From NCBI GenBank assembly GCA_022402535.1, contig JAKRSD010000017.1:1-64000 (forward strand): 64,000 bases of DNA, in the 5' to 3' direction. Source of the DNA: Flavobacteriales bacterium. GTDB taxonomy: Bacteria; Bacteroidota; Bacteroidia; CAIKAF01. The translations under genes were made by a program, and so were the position numbers. Within the stretch, counting starts at the first letter, position 1; every line of letters begins with the position of its first letter. Positions 17,153 through 25,201 of this stretch are shown one piece after another. The notes beneath the pieces were generated by a model. It searched no databases, had not been told where the DNA came from, and was given only the letters and a program-made list of their open reading frames with translations.

Positions 17153-17653
17153 TTTAGGCCGTTTTATTGTGTAAGCCTGCCTACTCAGTTCCCAAATATA
17201 GAAACCTGTACCGGTTTCTGTTGTTTTTTGAAAACCCAATAACCGGTTATATTGCTCCGCCTGAATATTGTCTTGTTTTACTTTCGCCCTGATCGTTTCC
17301 AGCCCCAACGTATCAAAAGCATAATCCAATAAAAGCAAAGAAGCGGCCAAAGCAACACCTGTGCCGATAAACAATAGGTTGCCGATAAACAAACCCGATT
17401 CCGCAGTTTTTTCTTCGGAATTAATTTGTGCCAGATGAATCATGCCCACCTGAACCTGATCACTGTAAATCATGAAATAAGCATATCGGTTATTCTGAAT
17501 ACGTTCTAACCATTTCTGCTGCATTTCAGTAGAGATGAAATCTCTGTATTCCATCTGGGAAGATACTTCAGGACTGTTTCGCCACACCCTTACCTGTTCG
17601 GCAGTTTCTGAATTCAAAGGTTCAAGCCGAATGCCCCAACCATGCAGAATCAT
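17132..17653 (-). CDS. GNAT-family N-acetyltransferase
   Basis: 173 residues with the RimJ/RimL-like GNAT plan: N-terminal GIRLEPLNSE, VRVWRNSPEV (the arginine-tryptophan helix typical of PseH-type sugar acetyltransferases), a GMIHLAQI strand, the acetyl-CoA loop IGTGVALAAS and the C-terminal NRLLGFQK. Together with the aminotransferase gene it would acylate the amino sugar on its nucleotide carrier. Coupled to the upstream glycosyltransferase by ATGA. The 3' end overlaps the convergent glycosyltransferase by 21 bases, so the two C-termini share DNA in opposite frames. Ribosomal-protein acetylation is the alternative but fits the context less well. Confidence 0.78.
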   Translation of the reverse strand: MILHGWGIRLEPLNSETAEQVRVWRNSPEVSSQMEYRDFISTEMQQKWLERIQNNRYAYFMIYSDQVQVGMIHLAQINSEEKTAESGLFIGNLLFIGTGVALAASLLLLDYAFDTLGLETIRAKVKQDNIQAEQYNRLLGFQKTTETGTGFYIWELSRQAYTIKRPKLTGMLA

Positions 17654-18567
17654 CGAAGTTCCTCCGACACGATTAATCTTTCCAGATTATTCTGATTTAA
17701 CCAGATTCTGCGGATATATTCACCGATTATCCCTAAAGAAAGCATAATCAATCCGGTAGAAAAAAATATAGAAACGATAATGGAAGTATATCCGATTTCG
17801 GTAAAATGAAACAACTTTCTGTATATGAAATATAAACCCATTACAAAAAACACAACAGACATAAAAATGCCTAATCGGGTAATGAATTTTAAGGGTAAAG
17901 AAGAGTGAAACAACAAGAATTCCACGCTGAGATTAAAAAGCCTATACACAGAATATTGCGAGCGGCCTTGGGCCCGGCTTCCATGCGCCACCACACAGCT
18001 CGATTTTATACTGGCATAATGCAGAAAATATTGCTCAATATACTTTACCGGTGTATTGATATTTTTAAATATGGCGGCTGTTCCCGATTTCATTAAGCGG
18101 AATGAGGTAGCCTGGGTATAATCTCTATTTTTTTCAAGCAAAAGAAATTTTAGCAGCCGGCTACCCGCCGTGCGAAAAAAGGGATGTTTGCGCTGAGCAA
18201 AAGTGCCGTAAACCAAATCGGCTTCGTCTTCCTCCATTTTTTTAATCAACTTCTCCAACTCAAAAGGATCATGTTGCAAATCATCATCCATCGTGGCTAT
18301 AAGGGGAGCCTCAGCATACGAAAGTCCACAGGCCGTTGCTGCCATCTGTCCATAATTTACGGTAAGACGTAATGCTAAAATTTCGAAAGAATATAACGGT
18401 TTAAGCGTTTTCAAAGTGGAGAATGTATGATCCATACTACCATCATCCACCAAAATGATGCGCACTTTTCTTCCCGAAAAGTCAATCCACTCCTGAAGCC
18501 TGTCCAACAAGGCTTTTAAGTGCGCTTCCGCTTTATACAATGGAATTACGATATCGAGCTCGGGCAT
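17650..18567 (-). CDS. Family 2 glycosyltransferase, ArnC/dolichol-phosphate-mannose-synthase type
   Basis: 305 residues. The GT-A domain starts ELDIVIPLYKAEAHL, with ILVDDGSMD and the signature MDDDLQHDP near residue 94-102. Two C-terminal hydrophobic segments (about 230-252 and 262-284) precede IRRIWLNQNN. This layout is that of ArnC/DPM1-like enzymes that transfer a sugar from a nucleotide to polyprenyl phosphate at the inner membrane. Two GT-C enzymes in the window (148-2742 and 44585-46222) could use such lipid-linked sugars. It sits 24 bases after the ketosynthase gene. The sugar may be the acylated amino sugar inferred from the neighbours. Confidence 0.84.
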   Translation of the reverse strand: MPELDIVIPLYKAEAHLKALLDRLQEWIDFSGRKVRIILVDDGSMDHTFSTLKTLKPLYSFEILALRLTVNYGQMAATACGLSYAEAPLIATMDDDLQHDPFELEKLIKKMEEDEADLVYGTFAQRKHPFFRTAGSRLLKFLLLEKNRDYTQATSFRLMKSGTAAIFKNINTPVKYIEQYFLHYASIKSSCVVAHGSRAQGRSQYSVYRLFNLSVEFLLFHSSLPLKFITRLGIFMSVVFFVMGLYFIYRKLFHFTEIGYTSIIVSIFFSTGLIMLSLGIIGEYIRRIWLNQNNLERLIVSEELR

Positions 18568-18591
18568 GAGAACAAAGTAAAAGAAAATACC

Positions 18592-19584
18592 CTATAATTC
18601 AACCGGTAACCCGAACACTTTGGGAGAAAAAGGAATTAATGCGGAGGCTACAGAAAAGCCCACCCCAAAACCGGATATTAAAATCCAGGAGCTGTCATAC
18701 CCGTCATTCCATGCACAGCCCAAGGTAAGCGGAATGGTGGCAGAACCCGTGTTTCCATACTCATACAAGGTATAAGGAACTTTTTCTTCCGGAAATCCGG
18801 CTTTCTTACGTATGGTTTCATTAATGAGCCGGTTGGCCTGATGAAACACAGCCATCTGCAATTCTTCTTGTTTTTTTCCGGAATAGGTTATCAACTTTTG
18901 AATGTTATCGGGCACGTAGCGAAGCGTATAGTTAAATACATCAATGCCCTGCATACGCATAAAGGCATCAGGCGGAGTTACTTTGATGGCATCAAACCCT
19001 TTACCCACGGTTTCTAAGTTGAAATACCCGGAAATAGTATCCGAATGGGCATCAAAACGAATACCGATAGCGGACACCGCATCAGAAAATACGGGTTTCA
19101 CTGAGCGATCCTGTGGGTCGGTAAACCGCGATGAAAAATCGCCACAGATCAATATGGCCCTCGCTCCCGGCTTGTTCAACCCTTGCAGTAAGGAATACAC
19201 CGTATATAAACCATATACAAATCCTGAACAGCCCGAATTTATATCAAAACACAAAGTATGCGGAGGCATACCCATTTTCCCATGCACATCGCACGAAACA
19301 CTCGGCAGCGGCTGGTCCGGACTTTGGGTAACGGTAATAAACACATCAATGGAATCGGAACTCCACTCCAGTTTTTCACAAAGAATCTCCGTTGCTTTTT
19401 GAACATAATCCACAAACCGAACCCCGGCAGGAACAATGTGCCGGTAGCGGATTCCCGTATGGGTTATCAACGATTCACGTTCCGACTCAGTCAATAAATC
19501 CAACAGGCTATTGTCTTCAGTCTGGGATGGAACCACAGTTACAATCCCTTCAATGGAAGCTCCTTTAGTTTGTGCTAAAGCCAT
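18592..19584 (-). CDS. 3-oxoacyl-ACP synthase III (KASIII/FabH-like) in a glycan cluster
   Basis: 330 residues. The catalytic triad of KASIII enzymes is intact: Cys119 in INSGCSGFVYG, His248 in FHQANRL and Asn278 in YEYGNTGSATIP. The C-terminal ISGFGVGFS glycine-rich loop is present. The gene overlaps the 3' end of the ACP gene by 20 bases, so they are co-translated. A FabH beside a dedicated ACP but without other fatty-acid genes is more likely to make a special acyl group for a sugar than to serve housekeeping lipid synthesis. It could load or elongate an acyl chain that the GNAT enzyme then transfers to the amino sugar. Confidence 0.88.
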   Translation of the reverse strand: MALAQTKGASIEGIVTVVPSQTEDNSLLDLLTESERESLITHTGIRYRHIVPAGVRFVDYVQKATEILCEKLEWSSDSIDVFITVTQSPDQPLPSVSCDVHGKMGMPPHTLCFDINSGCSGFVYGLYTVYSLLQGLNKPGARAILICGDFSSRFTDPQDRSVKPVFSDAVSAIGIRFDAHSDTISGYFNLETVGKGFDAIKVTPPDAFMRMQGIDVFNYTLRYVPDNIQKLITYSGKKQEELQMAVFHQANRLINETIRKKAGFPEEKVPYTLYEYGNTGSATIPLTLGCAWNDGYDSSWILISGFGVGFSVASALIPFSPKVFGLPVEL

Positions 19585-19816
19585 GAATACGATTTACGAT
19601 AAGGGAATGAATATCACCCAACGTGGTGCAGGACGCTAAATCGGCTGAAGAAATCAACACATCCGCATGTTCATTTACTCCCGAAATAAACAATAAGGCA
19701 TTAAGAGAACTCCAACTGCTTATTTTTCGAAATTCAGATTGAGGGCTTAGCCCCTGAACCTGTAATTCCTTTTCTGCAAAGTCTATAAATTGCTGAATAT
19801 CTGTTAAATCCTGCAC
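19565..19816 (-). CDS. Acyl carrier protein
   Basis: 83 residues, the usual ACP size. Helix 2 begins with ISSWSSLNALLFI: Ser37 sits where the phosphopantetheine serine of the DSL motif belongs, but the preceding Asp is Ser. Helix 3/4 residues (ISSADLASCTTLGDIHSLIVNRI) fit the ACP pattern of L-T/T-I-GDL. It overlaps the KASIII gene by 20 bases and follows the small unknown gene by 11 bases. It is probably a dedicated carrier for the KASIII product. Modification by a phosphopantetheinyl transferase is expected, but the altered motif deserves testing. Confidence 0.75.
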   Translation of the reverse strand: MQDLTDIQQFIDFAEKELQVQGLSPQSEFRKISSWSSLNALLFISGVNEHADVLISSADLASCTTLGDIHSLIVNRIHGFSTN

Positions 19817-19827
19817 TATATTATCAA

Positions 19828-20106
19828 TTATAATTCTACGTCCACAATAGCATGAATAGGTATAAGCACATCGCCTTTCAGCATTAACTGATTTTCAGAA
19901 GCTTCCCAAACCGTAGTTTCCACTTTTCTAAGACCTTCGGTGGTCTGGAATACGATTTTCACCTTAGCCTTATATCCATTGCCTAACAGCATCGCCTTTT
20001 CCAATTTGGCAAAGCGTATCTCCTTTTCTCCCGATGTCAACAACACATCTTCCGTCGGAAATTTCACCTGATGCACCTCTTCTTTTTCAATCCATTTTGC
20101 CTCCAT
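19828..20106 (-). CDS. Small conserved-looking protein of unknown function
   Basis: 92 residues from ATG 20106; a GTG at 20127 is an alternative start but lies within a likely -7 element. No domain is recognised. The predicted fold is beta-rich: alternating strands VHQVKFPTEDVLLTS, IRFAKLEKAMLLG and AKVKIVFQTTE, with a final VLIPIHAIVDVEL. No signal peptide or membrane segment. As the first gene of the polysaccharide transcript, directly after the frr terminator and 11 bases before the ACP gene, it may be a regulator or a housekeeping gene that happens to lead the operon. Confidence 0.6.
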   Translation of the reverse strand: MEAKWIEKEEVHQVKFPTEDVLLTSGEKEIRFAKLEKAMLLGNGYKAKVKIVFQTTEGLRKVETTVWEASENQLMLKGDVLIPIHAIVDVEL

Positions 20107-20126
20107 ACATACGTCTTTTAGGTTCA

Positions 20127-20134
20127 CTAATGTA
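20127..20134 (-). promoter_or_regulatory. Possible -7 element for the polysaccharide operon (TACATTAG)
   Basis: On the minus strand TACATTAG differs from TAnnTTTG at one base and lies about 20 bases upstream of ATG 20106, just after the frr terminator. Transcription of the ACP-KASIII-glycan genes needs a start near here. No clear -33 box is seen because the upstream DNA is the terminator hairpin. Confidence 0.3.
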
Positions 20135-20139
20135 AAAAA

Positions 20140-20165
20140 AAAGAGAATACCGGAGTATTCTCTTT
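20140..20165 (-). terminator. Rho-independent terminator of frr
   Basis: A perfect 11-bp stem (20140-20150 with 20155-20165, AAAGAGAATAC) and CGGA tetraloop are followed on the minus strand by a U-run from the A-tract at about 20134-20142. It lies 22 bases beyond the frr stop and separates frr from the polysaccharide operon. Confidence 0.85.
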
Positions 20166-20186
20166 CAATATGAAGCTATAGTCGGA

Positions 20187-20750
20187 TTATACTGTCATGA
20201 TTTCTTTTTCTTTGGCGGCAAGAATATCATCGACCTTTACAATATGTTTGTCAGTACCTTGCTGTACACGGTTTTCACCGTCTTTCGCCAAATCTTCGGC
20301 TAATCCGTCTTTTTGGAGTTTTTTAATTTTTTCGTTTGCATCTCTGCGGGCATTTCGGATGCTTACTTTAGCATCTTCCGCCATACCCTTTGCCATTTTT
20401 ACCAATTCCTTGCGTCTTTCCTCGGTCAGGGGCGGTAATGAAATGCGGATAATTTCGCCATCATTGCCCGGGTTCAATCCTAACTGAGAATTGATAATTG
20501 CGGTTTCAATAGCTCGCAAAGTAGTCTTATCCCAAGGCTGAACCACCAAGGTACGGGCATCCGGTGTGGTAATGTTGGCTACTGCATTCAAGGGCATACT
20601 GGAACCATATACATCGGCAAAAATGCCTTCCAATAAAGCCGGGTTGGCTTTTCCCGTGCGAACCCGTAATAATTCCTGTGCCAAGTGATTACAGGCTTTA
20701 TCCATGGATGCCTGGGCATCATTTATAATATCATTCAGTTCCTGACTCAT
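20187..20750 (-). CDS. frr: Ribosome recycling factor
   Basis: 187 residues, normal length. It dissociates post-termination ribosomes together with EF-G. Recognisable blocks are the N-terminal AQASMDKACNHLAQELLRVRTGKANPALL, the central TTPDARTLVVQPWDKTTLRAIE and the C-terminal VSIRNARRDANEKIKKLQKDG, which together form the three-helix bundle and hinge of RRF. The gene follows pyrH by about 76 bases. A -7-like TACATTTG on the minus strand at 20783-20790 suggests its own promoter besides any read-through from pyrH. Confidence 0.97.
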   Translation of the reverse strand: MSQELNDIINDAQASMDKACNHLAQELLRVRTGKANPALLEGIFADVYGSSMPLNAVANITTPDARTLVVQPWDKTTLRAIETAIINSQLGLNPGNDGEIIRISLPPLTEERRKELVKMAKGMAEDAKVSIRNARRDANEKIKKLQKDGLAEDLAKDGENRVQQGTDKHIVKVDDILAAKEKEIMTV

Positions 20751-20782
20751 CGTTTCGTTGATTTAAATCTATTCAAGAGGCG

Positions 20783-20790
20783 CAAATGTA
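20783..20790 (-). promoter_or_regulatory. -7 promoter element of frr (TACATTTG)
   Basis: TACATTTG matches TAnnTTTG and lies about 32 bases before the frr start, in the pyrH-frr gap. A perfect TTTG -33 box is not present; a GTTTC sequence lies in the approximate position. Confidence 0.45.
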
Positions 20791-20826
20791 AAAAAATATA
20801 GACTGAAACTTTGATGAAGTTGAACG

Positions 20827-21534
20827 TTAAACTTCAACCACCGTACCCACTTTTTCGCCTTGTACAATACGCAACAAATTTCCGGGTGTGTTTATATCAA
20901 ATACCACAATAGGCAGATTGTTCTCTTTGCAAAGCGTAAAGGCCGTCATATCCATTACATTCAGGTTTTTCTCATACACTTCCTGAAAGGAAACCGTGTT
21001 GTACTTAACGGCAGAAGCATCTTTTCGGGGGTCGGCAGAATAAATGCCGTCCACTTTGGTTCCTTTTAAAATCACATCCGCTTCTATTTCCACGGCACGT
21101 AAGCTGGCTGCTGTATCGGTTGTGAAATAAGGGTTTCCGGTTCCTGCGCCAAAAATAACCACTCTCCCTTTTTCTAAATGCCTGACGGCTCTGCGGCGGA
21201 TAAACGGTTCTGCCACCTCTTTCATTTCAATAGCCGATTGAAGACGGGTTTGCACGCCTTCTGAATCTAAAGCCGATTGCAAAGCCATACTGTTGATTAC
21301 CGTAGCCAACATACCCATATAGTCGCCCTGTACACGATCAAAACCACCTTCCACAGCCTGAATGCCGCGGAATATATTTCCTCCGCCGATTACCACGGCA
21401 ACCTGGATTCCTTTGTCGGTAACGGTTTTAATTTCTTTTGCATAGTGATTCAGAATAGTATGATCTATTCCGAATTGTTTGTCGCCCATCAGGGCTTCTC
21501 CACTGAGTTTTAATAGTATTCTTTTGTATTTCAC
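20827..21534 (-). CDS. pyrH: UMP kinase
   Basis: 235 residues from a GTG at 21534 ([17 protein letters not shown]). The longer reading frame from ATG 21588 begins in the loop of the tsf terminator hairpin, so it cannot be the natural start. The amino-acid-kinase fold is clear: the N-terminal [38 protein letters not shown] and [15 protein letters not shown]. It phosphorylates UMP to UDP in pyrimidine nucleotide synthesis, which also feeds UDP-sugars. pyrH followed by frr is the common bacterial order. No convincing promoter was found in the 35 bases between the terminator and the start. Confidence 0.95.
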   Translation of the reverse strand: MKYKRILLKLSGEALMGDKQFGIDHTILNHYAKEIKTVTDKGIQVAVVIGGGNIFRGIQAVEGGFDRVQGDYMGMLATVINSMALQSALDSEGVQTRLQSAIEMKEVAEPFIRRRAVRHLEKGRVVIFGAGTGNPYFTTDTAASLRAVEIEADVILKGTKVDGIYSADPRKDASAVKYNTVSFQEVYEKNLNVMDMTAFTLCKENNLPIVVFDINTPGNLLRIVQGEKVGTVVEV

Positions 21535-21569
21535 GGGTCGTTCTGTTTTTCCGGATAAATAAAACAAAA

Positions 21570-21599
21570 AAAAAGAGAGAATTTTCATTCTCTCTTTTT
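21570..21599 (-). terminator. Rho-independent terminator of the rplM-rpsI-rpsB-tsf operon
   Basis: A perfect 13-bp stem (21570-21582 with 21587-21599) around a TTTC loop lies 5 bases beyond the tsf stop. The A-tract on its left gives a U-run in the minus-strand transcript. It closes the ribosomal-protein operon before pyrH. Confidence 0.88.
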
Positions 21600-21604
21600 G
21601 AGTA

Positions 21605-22444
21605 TTAACTTACTGAGAACCGCTTGAAGTCGGTAACAGTTAATTCTTTATCGATGCTTTGAAGATATTGCTTCACGCTAGACTTACCGTCTTTAATGAA
21701 ATCCTGATTGAGTAAGGTGCTCTCGGCATAGAATTTTTTCAATTTACCCTGAGCGATCATTTCAATTTTATCTTCTGGTTTGCCTTCTTTGCGAAGTACT
21801 TCGCGGGCAATTTCCAACTCTTTCTCAATGATATCGGTAGAAACTGAATTCTCATCTAAAGCGATGGGAGCCATAGCGGCAATCTGCATGGTAACATCTT
21901 TACCTACTTCAGCCTGATTGGCGAAACCGGCTTTGTTGAAACCCGCAAGCGATACTACACGGTTACCCGGGTGAATGTAAGCGGCTACATAAGGGGCGTT
22001 GATTACCGCATAGTCAGAAATTTCAATTTTCTCTCCGATTTTTCCTACCATTTCCACAATGTGGTCATTGATAGAACGGTCATCAATCAATAAAGCACCC
22101 AAGGCTTCTTTATCTGAAGGCGTATTAGCTAACGCTAATTCTGCAATTTTTTCTGAAAGGGCCACAAACTCGCCATTTTTGGCTACAAAGTCTGTTTCAC
22201 AGTTCAGTGCAGTAATAATTCCTTTGGTTCCGTCTGCAGTAACTTTAGCGATGGCGTATCCTTCGGTAGCTTCGCGGTCGCTGCGTTTGTCAGCTACTTT
22301 CTGACCTTTTTTACGTAAAATTTCTATGGCTTTTTCAAAATCGCCTCCGGCCTCAGCCAGTGCGTTTTTACAATCCATCATGCCCGCACCGGTAGTTTGT
22401 CTGAGTTTGTTTACTTCTGCGGCACTAATTGCAACTGCTGACAT
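21605..22444 (-). CDS. tsf: Elongation factor Ts
   Basis: 279 residues. It is the nucleotide exchange factor of EF-Tu. The N-terminal UBA-like domain has the signature [16 protein letters not shown], and the EF-Tu interaction motif follows with [16 protein letters not shown]. The C-terminal dimerisation part ends [20 protein letters not shown]. It follows rpsB by 29 bases in the classical rpsB-tsf order and is last before the terminator hairpin. Confidence 0.97.
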   Translation of the reverse strand: MSAVAISAAEVNKLRQTTGAGMMDCKNALAEAGGDFEKAIEILRKKGQKVADKRSDREATEGYAIAKVTADGTKGIITALNCETDFVAKNGEFVALSEKIAELALANTPSDKEALGALLIDDRSINDHIVEMVGKIGEKIEISDYAVINAPYVAAYIHPGNRVVSLAGFNKAGFANQAEVGKDVTMQIAAMAPIALDENSVSTDIIEKELEIAREVLRKEGKPEDKIEMIAQGKLKKFYAESTLLNQDFIKDGKSSVKQYLQSIDKELTVTDFKRFSVS

Positions 22445-22473
22445 ATTTAAAATTTCCTTTAATGATAAATTAA

Positions 22474-23244
22474 TTATTCTTCTGTAGAAGCGGTAACTTC
22501 AGCACCGGCTTCTTTTCCTGATACTTCTGCTTCTTCTTTGGCAGATTCTTTATCCGTTTTGCGCTCTTTCAATCCGTCGATGATTGCCTGACAAACCACA
22601 TCTAAAATAAGAGAGATGGATTTGGTCGCATCATCATTGGCAGGGATTGGAAAGTCCACCTCATTCGGATTGCTGTTTGTATCTACAATAGCAAACGTAG
22701 GGATGTTCAATCGGCGCGCCTCAGCTACGGCAATGTGTTCTTTTTTGATATCCACGATGAACACGGCAGCTGGAAGACGATTCATGTCGGCAATGCTTCC
22801 GAAATCTTTTTCCAGTTTCGCTTTGGTACGGGTCATGGTCAGACGCTCTTTTTTGTTGAGCGTATCAATGGTTCCGTCGCTGATCATTTCGTCGATGTTG
22901 GTCATTTTTTTAACCGCCTTACGAATGGTCACGAAATTGGTAAGCATTCCACCGGGCCAACGCTCTGTAACGTATGGTTGGTTGATTTTAGAAACTTTCT
23001 CCGCAATGATTTCGCGGGCCTGTTTTTTGGTTCCTACGAAAAGAACTTTTTTACCCGATTTAGCAATCTGAGAAAGTGCATTGCATGCATCTTCTAATTT
23101 TACTACGGTTTTGTTGAGGTCAATAATATGTACCCCGTTCTTTTCCATAAAAATGTAAGGAGCCATTGCAGGATCCCATTTTCTCTTAAGGTGTCCGAAG
23201 TGAACACCTGCGTCGAGTAATTCTTCTACCGAAGTTCTTGGCAT
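22474..23244 (-). CDS. rpsB: 30S ribosomal protein S2
   Basis: 256 residues starting at ATG 23244 ([18 protein letters not shown]). The longer reading frame would run back into rpsI and adds a non-conserved N-terminus, so it is rejected. Typical S2 blocks are visible: [40 protein letters not shown] and [25 protein letters not shown]. The C-terminal tail is acidic ([15 protein letters not shown]), common in this phylum. It lies 22 bases after rpsI within the rplM operon. Confidence 0.97.
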   Translation of the reverse strand: MPRTSVEELLDAGVHFGHLKRKWDPAMAPYIFMEKNGVHIIDLNKTVVKLEDACNALSQIAKSGKKVLFVGTKKQAREIIAEKVSKINQPYVTERWPGGMLTNFVTIRKAVKKMTNIDEMISDGTIDTLNKKERLTMTRTKAKLEKDFGSIADMNRLPAAVFIVDIKKEHIAVAEARRLNIPTFAIVDTNSNPNEVDFPIPANDDATKSISLILDVVCQAIIDGLKERKTDKESAKEEAEVSGKEAGAEVTASTEE

Positions 23245-23266
23245 AACTTTTCGCTGATATAAACAA

Positions 23267-23656
23267 TTAACGTTTGCTGAATTGGAATCTCTTACGGGCC
23301 TTGGCACGTCCGAATTTCTTGCGCTCAACCATGCGCGGATCGCGGGTAACTAATCCCTGCTCACGAAGAGCCGGTTTGTATTCCGCATTTATTTCTACTA
23401 AGGCTTTAGAAACCGCCAGACGAATCGCTTCGGCCTGACCGGTTATTCCACCGCCATCAACATTTACTACTAAATCATATTTCTTCTTATCCTCACCGGT
23501 AAGAAGAAAAGGCTGATCAACTTTGTACTGAAGCACCATATTCGGAAAATACTGTTTGTAGTCTTTTCCGTTTACCGTTACGTTTCCGGTGCCTTTGGAT
23601 AAGTAGATACGGGCTACGGAAGTTTTTCTTCTTCCAGACTGTGCAATCCTTTCCAT
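23267..23656 (-). CDS. rpsI: 30S ribosomal protein S9
   Basis: 129 residues. The N-terminus [12 protein letters not shown], the central [19 protein letters not shown] and the basic C-terminal tail [19 protein letters not shown] are all diagnostic of S9; the final lysine/arginine residues (KRFQFSKR) reach the P-site tRNA in the ribosome. It follows rplM by 5 bases, the near-universal rplM-rpsI pair. Confidence 0.98.
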   Translation of the reverse strand: MERIAQSGRRKTSVARIYLSKGTGNVTVNGKDYKQYFPNMVLQYKVDQPFLLTGEDKKKYDLVVNVDGGGITGQAEAIRLAVSKALVEINAEYKPALREQGLVTRDPRMVERKKFGRAKARKRFQFSKR

Positions 23657-23661
23657 TCGGT

Positions 23662-24120
23662 TTATTTAATATCTTTTAAATTAATCTGACGAGGTTTCTG
23701 TGCTTCCTGCTTATGCTCCGATCCGGCATAAACAAAAAGATTTCCCGAAAATACCGCACGGCCTAAACGGGATTTGGGCAACATACCGCGGATGGCTTTT
23801 TCTACCACACGCTCAGGATGACGCTCCAACATATCTTTTACCGGAGTAAAACGCTGACCGCCCGGATGACCCGTGTGGCGAACATATTCTTTATCCTCCA
23901 TTTTATTTCCGGTTAAGCGTACTTTTTCGGCATTGATGATAATTACCTTATCGCCGGTGTCCGCATTCGGAGTAAAAGTGGCTTTATGTTTTCCGCGAAG
24001 AATTTTAGCCACATTAGAGGCTAAACGGCCTAATACCATATTCTCGGCATCTATCAAGATCCACTCTTTTTCTACACTAGCCTTATTGGCTGACTGAGTT
24101 CTGTAACTTAACGTATTCAC
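23662..24120 (-). CDS. rplM: 50S ribosomal protein L13
   Basis: 152 residues from a GTG at 24120. Bacteroidota L13 proteins begin with a (M/V)xTLSYKT-type sequence, and here VNTLSYRTQSANKAS matches; an ATG 17 codons upstream (24171) would lie inside the promoter's -7 element. L13 blocks include GRLASNVAKILRGKHK, RHTGHPGG and AIRGMLPKSRLGRAVF. It is the first gene of the rplM-rpsI-rpsB-tsf operon, preceded by a 42-base leader. Confidence 0.96.
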   Translation of the reverse strand: MNTLSYRTQSANKASVEKEWILIDAENMVLGRLASNVAKILRGKHKATFTPNADTGDKVIIINAEKVRLTGNKMEDKEYVRHTGHPGGQRFTPVKDMLERHPERVVEKAIRGMLPKSRLGRAVFSGNLFVYAGSEHKQEAQKPRQINLKDIK

Positions 24121-24168
24121 TTCAAACCTTTTTATCCGGTTAACTGATTCCCACTTTTTACGGGGCTG

Positions 24169-24198
24169 CAAAGATAAGCACTTTTTCTAATTCGCAAA
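24169..24198 (-). promoter_or_regulatory. Promoter of the rplM operon (TTTG-N18-TATCTTTG)
   Basis: On the minus strand the -33 box TTTG (24195-24198) and the -7 box TATCTTTG (24169-24176) are separated by exactly 18 bases, an excellent match to the Bacteroidota housekeeping promoter. Transcription should begin near 24163, about 42 bases before the GTG start. Confidence 0.75.
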
Positions 24199-24290
24199 AA
24201 AATATTCAGGAATGTTTTTTCTCCTCCTTACTTTTTCTTTTCCTGCTGATTTTTAGGGAACTAATTTTTAAAAATCAGGTTTCCGGAAAC

Positions 24291-25163
24291 TTAATCCTGC
24301 TGAATTTGAATTTTTAGGGCTTTTGGGCCTTCAGGGGTTTTTAAAATTACAACATACATGCCCGTAGGCAAATCTTCAACAGAAATTCCCCAATTCAGGT
24401 TACGCACATTTTTAACTAATCGACCTTCCATGTCCCATATTTCAAGTTCTCCAACTTCGGAGACATGATTCACATAAAACCTCTCACGTGCAGGATTAGG
24501 GTAAACGGAGAGTTCCGATTCATTTTCTTCCATTCCGAGTCCGCTTATAAAAACCCGTTGAAAATCAACGTCGTGGGCCAAACATCCTACTTCGTCTGTT
24601 ATTCTTAAGGAATAAAAAGTGGTTTCCGTGGGTTTTGCCCAAACCGGAGAATTTGTAGAATCGGTTAATCCGTTGTTGGGATACCAAAGCAGATTGTAAC
24701 TGCCGGTTCCGCCCCATATATTTAACGGTCCCGAAAGTAGCACCGAATCGCCGGGTAAAATAAAATGAGTTAAAAACGACAGCCCGGATACAAATCTTGA
24801 AAAACGAACCCTTACAGTATCAAAACAACTTATATTGTTAAAATCAATAATCCGTAGTACAAATTCTACGGAATCAAAATCAAATGCATCATTCACCACG
24901 GGGTTCAAAAGAGTTGAATCCGACAAAAAAGAGGATGCCGTAAATGTAAAAGTGGTATTCCCTACCTGCACCTGCTCAAATGCAAGCCAACTGAATGTAT
25001 ATGGCGGCGTACCCCAATCCAGGTAATTACCTCCGATCTGAGCCGTATCTGTACCCAAATGCGACACACATATTATCTTATCCGTTCCGGCATTTCCGGC
25101 ACACTGGGCAAAATGAATATTCGGCAAAAGAACGGTTACAATAATAAAAAGTAGATTTTTCAT
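24291..25163 (-). CDS. Secreted protein with T9SS C-terminal sorting domain
   Basis: 290 residues from ATG 25163, which gives a clean Sec signal peptide (MKNLLFIIVTVLLPNIHFAQ); the longer frame would run under the divergent gene's start. The mature part has PKD/Ig-like strands (about 40-200; GGTGSYNLLWYPNNG, FYSLRITDEVGC) and ends with a typical type A T9SS sorting domain (LSVYPNPARERFYV, LEIWDMEGRLVK, LPTGMYVVILKT). It should be exported by Sec, pass the outer membrane by the T9SS and be cleaved by PorU. Function of the passenger is unknown. It stands alone and is divergent to the DUF255 gene. Confidence 0.82.
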   Translation of the reverse strand: MKNLLFIIVTVLLPNIHFAQCAGNAGTDKIICVSHLGTDTAQIGGNYLDWGTPPYTFSWLAFEQVQVGNTTFTFTASSFLSDSTLLNPVVNDAFDFDSVEFVLRIIDFNNISCFDTVRVRFSRFVSGLSFLTHFILPGDSVLLSGPLNIWGGTGSYNLLWYPNNGLTDSTNSPVWAKPTETTFYSLRITDEVGCLAHDVDFQRVFISGLGMEENESELSVYPNPARERFYVNHVSEVGELEIWDMEGRLVKNVRNLNWGISVEDLPTGMYVVILKTPEGPKALKIQIQQD

Positions 25164-25169
25164 ATTAAT

Positions 25170-25177
25170 TACTTTTG
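25170..25177 (+). promoter_or_regulatory. -7 element upstream of the DUF255 gene (TACTTTTG)
   Basis: TACTTTTG fits TAnnTTTG, 24 bases before ATG 25202, in the 38-base gap between two divergent genes. No clear -33 TTTG is present upstream. Confidence 0.4.
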
Positions 25178-25201
25178 TGCCACAACAGAAATTCAAAGTT
25201 A

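Noticed and set aside
21535-21588. ATG 21588 as the pyrH start
   Set aside because: It lies in the loop of the tsf terminator hairpin and adds 18 non-conserved residues. GTG 21534 gives the usual N-terminus.
23245-23328. A longer S2 N-terminus running into rpsI
   Set aside because: It overlaps the rpsI coding sequence and is not part of the conserved S2 N-terminus.
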